DNA of 64,000 nt, from positions 1 to 64,000 of IMG/VR virus record IMGVR_UViG_3300045257_000045. One strand, 5' to 3'. How positions within the stretch are numbered: the stretch's first letter is position 1; each line of letters begins with the position of its first letter. Made by a program: the position numbers and the translations under genes. Origin of the DNA: a virus. Below are positions 1 to 7,311 of the stretch, piece by piece. The notes beneath the pieces were generated by a model. That model saw only the letters and a list, made by a program, of their open reading frames with translations. It was not told the origin of the DNA and searched no databases.

Positions 1-119
1 GGTGTGCATGTTATACTTGATTCAGTTGCAAGCGAAGCGCGAACCGACAGACGTTAGTCGGTTGCGTAGCGTGACAGACGGATTAGGTGTGCATGTTATA
101 CTTGATTCAGTTGCAAGCG
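1..119 (+). repeat. 34-bp direct repeat, two copies (1-34 and 86-119)
   Basis: The two 34-base copies are identical and their starts are 85 bases apart. Each contains an extended -10-like element, TGTTATACT (TG at 9-10 and 94-95, TATACT at 12-17 and 97-102). A 6-bp hairpin (43-48 with 57-62) lies between them. Because copy one touches the window edge, more copies may exist upstream. The repeats sit directly before the long noncoding region, so they are probably tandem promoters for it; that is inference. Confidence 0.8.
71..102 (+). promoter_or_regulatory. Candidate extended -10 promoter before noncoding RNA region
   Basis: TGTTATACT (94-102) matches an extended -10. A GTGACA at 71-76 could be the -35, but the 20-bp spacer is long. 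GTGTGC at 87-92 recalls the motif next to the -10 in the other promoters of this phage. Transcription would start near 108 and run into the hairpin-rich segment. Confidence 0.45.
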
Positions 120-1150
120 GGAACGATTAGACGATGTAGACTATCTTTTAGTGATGAAAGATAGCCTATAACGTTTTGAATCGCAAAACGGATCTTGACA
201 AAGTAGCGCGTGGCGCAAGCCACCTTAACACATAGTGCCAGTGCGGAATCGGCCAACTATGGTAGTTACTGATAGGGATAGCGGATATCCCACTAGTACT
301 CCAATCGAATGGTAGCGAACTGTCGCCTCTTCGGTGAGGGAGTGTAGAACATCGAAACCTAGCAAGTATCCAGCGTCACCTTAGACACTGGTAGGCTTAC
401 AGGAATCGGTGTACAGCCGCAACAAACCGAGCGCAACTGTGCGGGCCTGGGATTCTCCCTAACGAACCAGGGACTAAAAACCCACCTCCCATCGCTAGTC
501 GCTTGGTTAAACGTGATAAGACTGAGCGCAACTCTGCGCTCTGCAATGAACGGCCTGAGCGTACTCCTCTGTATAAAGGCGGAGTATTCGTCAAGGGCGT
601 GGTCCGTATCATCACCGAAACAATCCCCCTTCGCGAGACAATCCGTCGAGGTATCAGCTTTGACGGGGCGGCGTGTCGGAGGTGCGAGTTAGTGGTGGTA
701 TGAAATCCGTGTGTTAACGGAGGACTGATTCCATGTATCAGCTTGGCTGACACCCTGCTTGGGTGAACCTGTGGAATCTTATCGCGCCATCGTCTAGGAC
801 TAGACGGCAGAATCGGCCATTCTGAGCACAAAAGGCACAACACTGAACATCGCTTGAACGGAATCCCTGCGCTGATAACACAGGGATTCTCTTCCCCATC
901 AATCGAATCGGTGTGCGAAACTGCGAATCGCGCAGGGTCAAGGACGTTGTAATCCTTGGTAGATAGACGCTGAAACCTAACGGCACAAACGGAGCTAGGC
1001 TTTGTCCTACGCCCAATCTCCTATATGGAGAATCGCCTTATAAGGTGCGGAACATCGTGAAATCCTACCTGAACACCTCAACGGTACACCCTGCGCGACA
1101 TAGCATAGCAATCCTCTGACAATCCCATAAACACATCGCCGTTCAACGGT
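108..1150 (+). ncRNA. Candidate giant structured noncoding RNA (~1 kb)
   Basis: No open frame here has a ribosome site or protein-like composition, in a genome otherwise packed with genes. Instead the strand is dense with perfect hairpins: 141-148/157-164, 172-178/184-190, 210-214/219-223 closed by a GCAA (GNRA) loop, 275-280/286-291, 326-329/336-339, 524-530/535-541, 738-742/746-750, 751-755/761-765, 791-796/801-806, 861-869/881-889, 939-944/953-958 and 1017-1021/1027-1031. Size, GNRA loop and phage setting resemble the large ornate phage RNAs (GOLLD, ROOL class), but I cannot assign a family. Strand is inferred from the promoter-like repeats and the downstream genes. The 5' and 3' ends are approximate. 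Confidence 0.6.
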
Positions 1151-1188
1151 CGGATGTGCTCATCGTTTCGTCAAAGGAGAGAGCTGTA

Positions 1189-1407
1189 GTGTCTAACCAA
1201 TCGTTCGCAATCAGCGATACATTGCGAGGTCGCTTTGCGTCGCATGACAACAACCGCCTTTGCATCATTTTCTACCGTGGGGCGAACCGTGTCAGCAGTT
1301 TCTGCGCTGATGGTTGCCGTACGGATTACATGTCCGAGAAAACAGAGGAGAGCAGCCATCACGGCCTAACCCTCGCCGAAGCCATCGCATTAGCGGAGAA
1401 GGAGTAA
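1189..1407 (+). CDS. Small hypothetical protein, paralogue of the next gene
   Basis: A 72-residue product of unknown function. I chose the GTG at 1189 because AAGGAGA (1174-1180) lies at normal spacing from it, whereas the upstream ATG at 1156 has no ribosome site. The N-terminus (QSFAISDTLRG) and C-terminus (GLTLAEAIALAE) match the corresponding ends of the protein at 1411-1659, so the two genes are tandem duplicates. It is the first gene after the noncoding region and starts a long + strand array. Confidence 0.75.
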   Translation: MSNQSFAISDTLRGRFASHDNNRLCIIFYRGANRVSSFCADGCRTDYMSEKTEESSHHGLTLAEAIALAEKE

Positions 1408-1410
1408 CCC

Positions 1411-1659
1411 ATGCAATCGTTCGCTGTATCCCCAACACTCTGCGGCGTAATCGACGCGGATGAAACCTCAACCTCAGTCGTATTCTTCGGCGCTAACGAG
1501 TCGGAGATCGGCACTTTCAACTACGATGAGCAGGGCTCTTACTACTCTTCGGCGTACACCCACAAAGTCGGAAGCTACGGCCTGACACTGCTTGAGGCCA
1601 TCGCTACGGCGGCGTATGAACAGCAACTTTACAGCATCCTCGACGTCATCGCGGCATAG
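1411..1659 (+). CDS. Small hypothetical protein, tandem paralogue
   Basis: An 82-residue protein of unknown function that begins three bases after its paralogue ends. The ribosome site (GAAGGAG) lies in the end of the preceding gene. Shared features with 1189-1407 are QSFAVSPTLCG at the start and GLTLLEAIATA near the end. The middle is rich in Ser, Tyr and acidic residues. No transmembrane segment or catalytic motif is visible. Confidence 0.8.
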   Translation: MQSFAVSPTLCGVIDADETSTSVVFFGANESEIGTFNYDEQGSYYSSAYTHKVGSYGLTLLEAIATAAYEQQLYSILDVIAA

Positions 1660-1666
1660 GAGAGAA

Positions 1667-2038
1667 ATGAAGCTCACAATCGACGTTTCCGAACACCACA
1701 ACAACGACGTTATCACTCTCAAAGTCGCAGACTCCTGCGTCCATGAACAGGCGTTTTCCGTCGAACTCACCAACATCCCCGACGATCTGTCGCACTCGTT
1801 GCGGTCTGAGCGCGAGTACTCCGACCGCCTCGACAAACAGCTCAGCGACGTGATGGGGAAACTGCATCTGGCGGAGAGCAACGTCGGGAATGTCCAGCAA
1901 CCTCCGTACTCCACGCTGGTCACCAACAAAATCAACAGCATCAAGAAATGCCGCGACATCACCGGCTACGATCTGAAGGCAGCCAAAGAACTCGTTGAAG
2001 CCATCTTAGACGCGGGCGGAACGACGCGCAGGGAGTAA
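1667..2038 (+). CDS. Hypothetical protein with ribosomal L7/L12 C-terminal-like motif
   Basis: A 123-residue protein. The start at 1667 follows GGAGAGAA. An N-terminal beta-rich part ends in VELTNIPDDL (residues 32-41). A charged, probably helical linker follows. Residues 88-111 (NKINSIKKCRDITG then YDLKAAKELVE) closely match the helix-turn-helix of the bacterial L7/L12 C-terminal domain, which in ribosomes contacts translation factors. The first half is shared with 2043-2456 and 4783-5208. Phages are known to carry bL12-like domains; a role in ribosome or translation-factor binding is inference. Confidence 0.8.
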   Translation: MKLTIDVSEHHNNDVITLKVADSCVHEQAFSVELTNIPDDLSHSLRSEREYSDRLDKQLSDVMGKLHLAESNVGNVQQPPYSTLVTNKINSIKKCRDITGYDLKAAKELVEAILDAGGTTRRE

Positions 2039-2042
2039 CGCT

Positions 2043-2456
2043 ATGAAGCTCATCATCAACATGCTCCACCACACGGAGAAATACTTCGACACTACGGTAA
2101 TTCACAACGGCGTGGAGTTCACCGTCGAAGTCACAAACGTACCGCCCAATCTCAAAGGCTTCCTGGAGTGTGAGCGCGAGATCACGGCGAAGCTGACTGC
2201 GGAATTGGCTGGGTGCCACGAATGCAATGCGCGACAGTTCCGAATGCTCAACGAGCGTGACGACGAAATTGCAACGCTCAAGGGGCAATGTGTAACGCTC
2301 CAAGGCTATGTGGAGCGCGCCTATACCGAGGGCGGCGGTGCCCCGCCTACTACCCAAATCGCCGCCGTCAGGAAGCTGCGCGAGAACACCGCGTATTCGC
2401 TGGGTGACTGCGCACGGATCGTCAAACTGCTGTTCCCAGTGAAGGAGGCTAAATGA
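2043..2456 (+). CDS. Hypothetical protein, paralogue with degenerate L7/L12-like end
   Basis: A 137-residue paralogue of the preceding gene. It shares the N-terminal module (VEVTNVPPNL) and a central charged helix beginning ECEREITAKL. Near the C-terminus IAAVRKLRENTAYSLGDCA is alignable to the L7/L12-like motif upstream, but the glycine and lysines are lost. The ribosome site is AGGGAG. The ATG of the next gene overlaps its stop. Confidence 0.8.
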   Translation: MKLIINMLHHTEKYFDTTVIHNGVEFTVEVTNVPPNLKGFLECEREITAKLTAELAGCHECNARQFRMLNERDDEIATLKGQCVTLQGYVERAYTEGGGAPPTTQIAAVRKLRENTAYSLGDCARIVKLLFPVKEAK

Positions 2457-2626
2457 AGTACGACAACGACACCATCCCGCGCGCCGTCATCGACGCAATC
2501 ATCAAAGCGTGGCCGGATCAGGCTGCGGAGATCCTCACCGCAATGCGGTGGGCAGGAGATCACTATTTCGTCAACCGATGGGGTATGTACGTCGGAATCG
2601 AAGTGGACGGCTACATCCACACGTAA
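2453..2626 (+). CDS. Small hypothetical protein (57 aa)
   Basis: The ATG overlaps the upstream TGA (ATGA) and GAAGGAGG lies just before it, so translation is probably coupled. The product is acidic, has Trp at 20, 33 and 43, and ends GIEVDGYIHT. I do not recognise a family. Confidence 0.7.
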   Translation: MKYDNDTIPRAVIDAIIKAWPDQAAEILTAMRWAGDHYFVNRWGMYVGIEVDGYIHT

Positions 2627-2635
2627 GGAGAGATC

Positions 2636-2842
2636 ATGGCAACGCTTCGTGAATGGTACGCCTTTGACGGCGTCGATGCACCGTCGTGGCTTAGCGAGAA
2701 CACCGCCAACACCTTGTGCTCAGTGCTGAACAGCTACATCCCGAAAGAGTACAGTACAAGCGGCACCCGGTATCACATGCTCAATCACTACCCCAGCGGC
2801 GCTCTGTATTTCCAACTGCTGAAGCGCCCGGTGGGCGTATGA
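2636..2842 (+). CDS. Small hypothetical protein (68 aa)
   Basis: The start follows a strong AAGGAGAG site. The product is aromatic-rich (REWYAFDG at the start) with no recognisable motif. The gene ends in tandem TGA TGA stops, and the same frame stays open downstream as the next small gene. Confidence 0.75.
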   Translation: MATLREWYAFDGVDAPSWLSENTANTLCSVLNSYIPKEYSTSGTRYHMLNHYPSGALYFQLLKRPVGV

Positions 2843-2902
2843 TGACCGGAATCCACCGAGACTATCGTGTGGCACTGCCCTACCAGAACCCTCCCCAAAC
2901 CA

Positions 2903-3040
2903 ATGGAGTACATTGTGTTTATAAGCGGAGGGTTCTACGTCGGGTGGTTTAACGGCGAAGTATTCTCAGACGACGACGGTTACGAATACCAGCCGTTCTC
3001 TATCGACTGGTGGGCCTACCTACCGACAGGACCGAAATGA
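2903..3040 (+). CDS. Small hypothetical protein (45 aa)
   Basis: The product is acidic and aromatic (GWFNGEVFSDDDGYEYQPF), which looks protein-like. The ribosome site at ATG 2903 is weak. A GTG at 2867 in the same frame would add 12 residues. A competing 37-codon frame starting at the ATGATG at 2839 overlaps it and is less protein-like. The stop overlaps the next start (ATGA). Confidence 0.55.
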   Translation: MEYIVFISGGFYVGWFNGEVFSDDDGYEYQPFSIDWWAYLPTGPK

Positions 3041-3171
3041 TCCCAACCTCGTTATACGACTTCGACGAAGCCGATAGCTATTCCCCCGGCAAAGACATAC
3101 TGCCAGTTCGCCGTCATGTGGTTCACACCGCCACAACGGCGGCATTGTCTTTCACAAAGGGGAAACGATGA
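3037..3171 (+). CDS. Small hypothetical protein (44 aa)
   Basis: Starts on an ATGA overlap with the previous gene and ends on another with the next one. It begins MIPTSLYDFDEAD and has a basic tail. Support comes mainly from the chain of overlapping frames. Confidence 0.5.
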   Translation: MIPTSLYDFDEADSYSPGKDILPVRRHVVHTATTAALSFTKGKR

Positions 3172-3293
3172 CAGACCTCGCCTTCACGCTCTACAGACTT
3201 AGCATCGCAATGCTACTCCCCGAGGGTGAGTACAAGTCGGTGCTTATCACCGCAATCGAATCCAGACTTATCTCGCTAAGGAGAGTCGCATGA
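3168..3293 (+). CDS. Small hypothetical protein (41 aa)
   Basis: ATGA-coupled at both ends, and AAGGGGAAACG before the ATG is a plausible ribosome site. The product is a short amphipathic helical peptide (LYRLSIAMLLPEGEYKSVL). Function unknown. Confidence 0.55.
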   Translation: MTDLAFTLYRLSIAMLLPEGEYKSVLITAIESRLISLRRVA

Positions 3294-3436
3294 ACAGACC
3301 ACTTCAACACCTCGCCACGTCAACGCTATGGGCTGTGGTTCGCCGCAACCCCGCTGGCAAGCTGCCGCAAATCGCAGAGCAGGAACTCCAACGGGAGTTG
3401 TCCATACGTCGCCAAATGGAGAGGAGAGCAGTATGA
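3290..3436 (+). CDS. Small basic hypothetical protein (48 aa)
   Basis: ATGA overlap at the start, with AAGGAGAG eight bases upstream. The C-terminal half is Arg- and Glu-rich and looks helical, and may bind nucleic acid. No family recognised. Confidence 0.6.
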   Translation: MNRPLQHLATSTLWAVVRRNPAGKLPQIAEQELQRELSIRRQMERRAV

Positions 3437-4077
3437 AACTGTACAAACTAACCAACAGCGACAACGAAACCAACGGCGGTATGAAATGGGAAATAGGCGT
3501 CACCAACTTCGCCACTGGTGAAGGGGAGCCAAGACTATGCAGTAATACTGTACTGCACGCTTACCCAAGTCTGCTCCTTGCGGAGTTAATGAACCCGGCG
3601 CACAGCAACTTTAGCAGGTATAAACTCGCCTACGAAGCAGAGGGGGAAGTTGTGGTGTCGGACGGCACGAAGGTGGGCTGCAAAGCGCTCACTATCACCA
3701 AGCGAGTGGAGGTTCCAGCACTAACCACAACGCAAAGGGTGGTTTTCGGTATTCTCTGCGCTTTGGAAGCATACACAAATCCTACGTTCGTGGAGTGGGC
3801 AACTAAGTGGCTTAGTGGCAAAGACCGTTCGAAGGAATCCGCCAACAGCGCCGCCAACGCCGCCGCCAACGCCGCCGCCAACGCCGCCGCCATCGCCGCC
3901 GCTTACGCCAACAGCGCCGCCAACGCCGCCGCCATCGCCGCCGCTTACGCCAACAGCGCCGCTTACGCCAACAGCGCCGCCGGCGCCGCCGCCAGCGCCG
4001 CCGCCATCGCCGCCGCTAAGGTAGGTGCGCTAATTGACTTCGCGGCCATTGCTGAGAAGTGTCTCAGCTACGTGTAG
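3433..4077 (+). CDS. DUF7666-like phage protein with long Ala/Asn repeat tail
   Basis: A 214-residue protein. The start at 3433 follows GGAGAGCAG and overlaps the previous stop. Residues 1-135 match a widespread but uncharacterised phage family: MKLYKLT start, an LCSNTVLHAY box, an LAELMNPAHSNF box, VGCKALTITK, then QRVVFGILCALEA and WATKWLSGKDRS. After this comes about 60 residues of near-pure Ala with Asn, Ser, Tyr and Ile at regular spacing, then a non-repetitive end (VGALIDFAAIAEKCLSYV). Such tails are typical of the family and may form a helix or coiled solenoid. The activity is unknown. Confidence 0.85.
   Translation: MKLYKLTNSDNETNGGMKWEIGVTNFATGEGEPRLCSNTVLHAYPSLLLAELMNPAHSNFSRYKLAYEAEGEVVVSDGTKVGCKALTITKRVEVPALTTTQRVVFGILCALEAYTNPTFVEWATKWLSGKDRSKESANSAANAAANAAANAAAIAAAYANSAANAAAIAAAYANSAAYANSAAGAAASAAAIAAAKVGALIDFAAIAEKCLSYV
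3841..4017 (+). repeat. GCC-rich low-complexity tandem repeat inside coding sequence
   Basis: Short units of the type GCCAACAGC GCCGCC, mostly multiples of three codons, encode the Ala-rich tail. The region around 3895-3990 repeats a unit covering AIAAAYANSAANA with minor changes. It is likely to vary in length by replication slippage. Confidence 0.9.
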
Positions 4078-4082
4078 ACACT

Positions 4083-4250
4083 ATGCCACGACGTCGCCCG
4101 CACAAAGTCTCCGTAGACAAGCCAACCGGCTTCGCTAAACGCAAGTTAAAACGCTGGGTTCGGCGCATCGAGAAAAACAACGCTCAGATGCGTCTGTTCG
4201 ACAACCAGCAAACCCAAGATCACGGCTATACCGCCTACACCCAGGCGTAG
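4083..4250 (+). CDS. Small highly basic protein (55 aa)
   Basis: It starts at the ATG at 4083, five bases after the preceding gene. The first 35 residues carry many Arg and Lys (MPRRRPHK, KRKLKRWVRR). The tail is polar and Gln-rich. This composition suggests RNA or DNA binding. No family recognised. Confidence 0.7.
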   Translation: MPRRRPHKVSVDKPTGFAKRKLKRWVRRIEKNNAQMRLFDNQQTQDHGYTAYTQA

Positions 4251-4298
4251 CCAAACCATTTCACCCCACACCAAAACCAAACAAAAAGGACAAACAAC

Positions 4299-4679
4299 AT
4301 GCAATTCGAACTCAACAACGACAGCATCACCATCGAAGGTAGCGGAAACGCCGCCACCATCGCCCTTCTCGTGGCAGCACTGGAAGGACTCGGCACCCCG
4401 GTCACCCCGGCTTCGCCCGCGTCGGCACCCGCGCCCGCTTCGGAGCCGAAGGACAGTATCTACAGTGACACCTTCAACGAAATCCTCGACGCCTACGACG
4501 GTCGCCCCGATGCGACGCACAAGATCGTAGCGTTCCGTCAGCCGGTAGTCGGCGACAAGTACCTCGATCCGACCGGCTTCACGGTGAAGCGCAAGACCAC
4601 ACCGCGTGAGTTCGGCCCGCGTCTCATCGTGGAAGTCGTGGAGCAGGATAACAGCTCCGACGACAACGACGGCTTCTAG
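4299..4679 (+). CDS. Hypothetical protein with Pro/Ala linker and acidic tail
   Basis: A 126-residue product after an AAAGGACA site. Residues 1-32 form a small alpha/beta start (MQFELNNDSITIEG). Residues 33-50 are a Pro/Ala/Ser linker (TPASPASAPAPASEPK). The rest is globular, ending in an acidic tail SSDDNDGF. Acidic tails of this type occur on single-stranded DNA-binding proteins, but no OB-fold is evident, so this is only a resemblance. A terminator follows 45 bases later. Confidence 0.8.
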   Translation: MQFELNNDSITIEGSGNAATIALLVAALEGLGTPVTPASPASAPAPASEPKDSIYSDTFNEILDAYDGRPDATHKIVAFRQPVVGDKYLDPTGFTVKRKTTPREFGPRLIVEVVEQDNSSDDNDGF

Positions 4680-4723
4680 GCTCTAACAGAGCTACCTCAT
4701 CAACCTCCCTGTATCACCCTAAC

Positions 4724-4761
4724 GCCGCCTTGGAGCATACAGACTCCCAAGGCGGCTTTCT
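4724..4761 (+). terminator. Rho-independent terminator
   Basis: A perfect 10-bp stem (4724-4733 with 4747-4756) is followed by TTTCT. It closes the first part of the + strand array, although no obvious promoter is seen before the next gene. Confidence 0.8.
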
Positions 4762-4782
4762 AATTCCAAGAAGAGAAATATC

Positions 4783-5208
4783 ATGGAAACGAACATCGCA
4801 ATCAACGTTACTTCGGCTATTGTTGGTACCTACGATAGCCCGACACCTTTTGAGTTCAGCCTCGGCGGGCACAAGGCAGTCATCACGCTCACCAACATCC
4901 CGCGCGATATGACGGCGGAGCTGGAAGCCGCCAAGCGTCGCCAGGAGCAGATGCGCGAGTCGCGCGACTCCTATCTGAAGCAAAGCAACGAGTTTGAGAA
5001 CAAAATCCACGCCTTAGAGCGGCAGGTTGCCAGTACCGAGGAGTCTGCACCGCGCTCCGCCGTCTCGGACGACACGATGAAGGAGCTTCTGCTGTACATC
5101 AAGTCGGCGGACATGGCTAACGCGAATTCCCGCATCGTCGTGGCGCGGCTTGTGACTGGATGGAATTCACAGCGCGCTCAGTCTTTCGTCGCAACCAACG
5201 GTCTGTAA
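4783..5208 (+). CDS. Third member of the LTNIP paralogue family, coiled coil
   Basis: A 141-residue protein. ITLTNIPRDMTAEL (about residues 37-50) matches the N-terminal module of the proteins at 1667 and 2043. A long charged heptad-like segment follows (KRRQEQMRESRD to HALERQVAS), a predicted coiled coil. The C-terminal 40 residues differ from the L7/L12-like end of the first paralogue. Confidence 0.8.
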   Translation: METNIAINVTSAIVGTYDSPTPFEFSLGGHKAVITLTNIPRDMTAELEAAKRRQEQMRESRDSYLKQSNEFENKIHALERQVASTEESAPRSAVSDDTMKELLLYIKSADMANANSRIVVARLVTGWNSQRAQSFVATNGL

Positions 5209-5224
5209 CCAAGGAGAGAACAAC

Positions 5225-6505
5225 GTGCCTGAAGAACCTGTTCCCAACATCTTCGAAGACCTAGTACCGCTGCAAATCACGGCGGACGAGGGCGAGGCGG
5301 ACGACAACCTAGCCCAGTGCTCAGAGTGCAACTGCGACTTCGCGGAAGACGAACTCGCCAACGGTCGCTGCGAAACCTGCAACGAGAACTACAGCACATG
5401 TGGACGCTGCGACGACGCCGTACATAACAGTAACACAGTCACCGTTAGGACCAACAACAGCCGACGCGGCGGCGAGGAAACGTGGTGTGACGATTGCTCC
5501 TCTCACTCCTGGGACTGCAATGATTGCAACAACGTTTTCAGCGACAACGTAGACCATCGAACCGACCCAGATGACAACCGCGTCTGCGAACGATGCTACG
5601 ACGAACACTACGGGTACTGCGACTCCTGCGAACGCACAATCCCCGCCGTAGTCTTCGGCGCGGATGGGATGTGCCAGGAGTGCTACGACAACCACGAACG
5701 CGACGAAGACAACGAGGGCGACAACCACGAACGCGACGAAGACAACGAGGGCGACAGCCAGGGCGGACGAATCCGCGACTACGGCTACAAACCCGCACCA
5801 ATCTTCCACGGCAAGGGGCGGCAGTACGGCGTAGAATTGGAAGTCAACTGCAACCTGAACACCGCCGAAGATACGATTCACTTGCTGGGTGGCGGCGACC
5901 ATATCTACCTCAAGGAAGACTCAAGCATCGACTCTGGCGGCTATGAGATCGTCTCACACCCGCACGACGTCGCGGAGCATCGCAAGCTCTGGAAACCGTT
6001 CTTCGCCAACGTGCCAAAAGGCATGACCGGCTACAAGACCGGCGAGTGCGGGATGCACATCCATATCTCGCGCAAGGGTCTGACTGACATGCACATCCAA
6101 AAGATGGTTGTGTTTCTCACCTCAGAGGGCAACAAGGACTTCATCACCGCTGTCGCTCAGCGGGAGTCCTGCACGTACAACAACCGCGCGCCTAAGAAGC
6201 TCAGCGACACCTACCACGGCAAGCACGACGCTCTGAACACAGCTAGCGGCGTCACCATCGAAGTGCGCATCTTCCGCAGCACAGTGCGGGAGGATCGCTT
6301 CTTCAAGAACCTGGAATTCGTAGACGCTATGGTTCAGTGGACTAGCTTCCTGAGCTATCGCAATCTCGGCTATGCAGGCTTCGTCGCGTGGGTGAGGGAT
6401 CGTCGCAAGGAGTTTCCAAACCTCTTCGCCTACCTCGTAGAGCGTGGCTACACCACGTTACCGCTCAAGGACATCGTCAAGGAGACATTCGCCAAATGTG
6501 CTTAA
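5225..6505 (+). CDS. Amidoligase with N-terminal zinc ribbons
   Basis: A 426-residue protein. GTG start at 5225 after AAGGAGAGAACAAC. Residues 30-155 contain eight CxxC pairs (32/35, 49/52, 59/62, 88/91, 98/101, 121/124, 132/135, 150/153), enough for about four zinc sites. After an acidic linker with an exact 11-residue duplication, residues 200-380 carry the amidoligase_2 (COOH-NH2 ligase) signature: GVELEV (202-207), KEDSSI (230-235), GYEIVSHP (239-246), CGMHIHIS (275-282) and IEVRIFRST. These enzymes use ATP to form amide bonds on small molecules or peptides. It overlaps the following glutamine amidotransferase by 10 bases, so the two probably act together. The substrate is unknown. Confidence 0.88.
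   Translation: MPEEPVPNIFEDLVPLQITADEGEADDNLAQCSECNCDFAEDELANGRCETCNENYSTCGRCDDAVHNSNTVTVRTNNSRRGGEETWCDDCSSHSWDCNDCNNVFSDNVDHRTDPDDNRVCERCYDEHYGYCDSCERTIPAVVFGADGMCQECYDNHERDEDNEGDNHERDEDNEGDSQGGRIRDYGYKPAPIFHGKGRQYGVELEVNCNLNTAEDTIHLLGGGDHIYLKEDSSIDSGGYEIVSHPHDVAEHRKLWKPFFANVPKGMTGYKTGECGMHIHISRKGLTDMHIQKMVVFLTSEGNKDFITAVAQRESCTYNNRAPKKLSDTYHGKHDALNTASGVTIEVRIFRSTVREDRFFKNLEFVDAMVQWTSFLSYRNLGYAGFVAWVRDRRKEFPNLFAYLVERGYTTLPLKDIVKETFAKCA
5687..5752 (+). repeat. Exact 33-bp tandem duplication within amidoligase gene
   Basis: Two identical in-frame 33-base units (5687-5719 and 5720-5752) encode the acidic 11-mer beginning DNHERDEDNEG. They lie in the linker between the zinc ribbons and the catalytic domain. 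Confidence 0.95.
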
Positions 6506-7311
6506 TCATCGCTTCGTTCCAAGGCACCCTGCCATCCAAGGAGCTGCTTGAACGCGCCTGGGAGGACAACAACCACGGCTGGGGGATCATGTGGGCGGAG
6601 AACGGCACCGTCCGCAACGTCAAAGGATTCCGCCTTGACAGCTTGATGCGCAACGTCAACAACCGCGAAGGGTCGCCGTTTGTGGTGCATCTTCGCTGGG
6701 CGACGCATGGGCTTGTCAACACACAGAACTGCCATCCGTTCAAGGTCACGAAGGGATTGCAGCTTATGCACAACGGCGTCATGCTCCAACCCGAGACCGA
6801 CAAGGACATGAGCGACTCGTGGCACTTCGCGCAGGAGTTACGGGACCTGTGCGTCAAGTATCCCGGCTTAGACACTAGCGACAACGAAGACTCGCTGGTG
6901 GCCTTCACCGAGAAGGTCTGCGGTACAAGCAAGATCGCCTTCATGTACAGCGACGGGACCATCGCCATCGCCAACGAGAAGATGGGCAGCGAATACGAGG
7001 GACTGTGGCTCAGCAACGAGTACAGCATCCCCAGAAACGACGAAGACCTCTACGCCCAATTCTTCGGCAAACACCAAGAGCGCAGTAAGACACAGTGCAT
7101 CCGCCCCGAGGGGTTCTTCGCTGACGGCGAAATCGTGGAGATCGAGAACTATGACTGTGACTACTGCCAGCAACCGGACGACAAGCTGTTCGGCTACGAA
7201 GGGATGCTGGTCTGCGCTAGCTGCTTAGACTGGGCAGTGCGTGAGGATCTGATCTGTAAGCAGATGGTCACCGCTGACCAGTTTGACGACGTACCGTTCT
7301 GGGTGAGCTAA
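6496..7311 (+). CDS. Class II glutamine amidotransferase with zinc ribbon
   Basis: A 271-residue protein. The ATG at 6496 is followed directly by Cys2, as needed for the N-terminal nucleophile of class II (Ntn) amidotransferases. The other signatures are HGWG (27-30), HLRWATHG (65-72), NCHPF (78-82) and HNG (92-94). The C-terminal 40 residues hold a CxxC...CxxC ribbon (CDYC and CASC). The domain hydrolyses glutamine to deliver ammonia. No synthetase domain is fused, and the overlapping upstream amidoligase is the likely partner. Amidoligase/amidotransferase pairing is known from comparative genomics of these families. Confidence 0.9.
   Translation: MCLIIASFQGTLPSKELLERAWEDNNHGWGIMWAENGTVRNVKGFRLDSLMRNVNNREGSPFVVHLRWATHGLVNTQNCHPFKVTKGLQLMHNGVMLQPETDKDMSDSWHFAQELRDLCVKYPGLDTSDNEDSLVAFTEKVCGTSKIAFMYSDGTIAIANEKMGSEYEGLWLSNEYSIPRNDEDLYAQFFGKHQERSKTQCIRPEGFFADGEIVEIENYDCDYCQQPDDKLFGYEGMLVCASCLDWAVREDLICKQMVTADQFDDVPFWVS

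Noticed and set aside
195-200. TTGACA within the candidate RNA region
   Set aside because: No -10 at 16-19 bases and no GTGTGC motif; it lies in a predicted stem context.
397-1016. Open frames of 66 to 148 codons on both strands inside the first noncoding kilobase
   Set aside because: None has a ribosome site or protein-like composition; they are Arg/Ser/Pro-rich readings of hairpin-dense DNA.
2839-2952. 37-codon frame starting at ATGATG after the 68-residue protein gene
   Set aside because: Basic, low-information product overlapping a more protein-like frame at 2903-3040; kept only as an alternative.
3815-4024. Pro-rich frame overlapping the Ala-rich repeat
   Set aside because: It is the +1 reading of the GCC repeats (CCx codons) and has no start signal.
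5538-5946. Arg-rich frames on both strands over the amidoligase gene
   Set aside because: Shadows of Cys/Asp-rich coding sequence; no ribosome sites.
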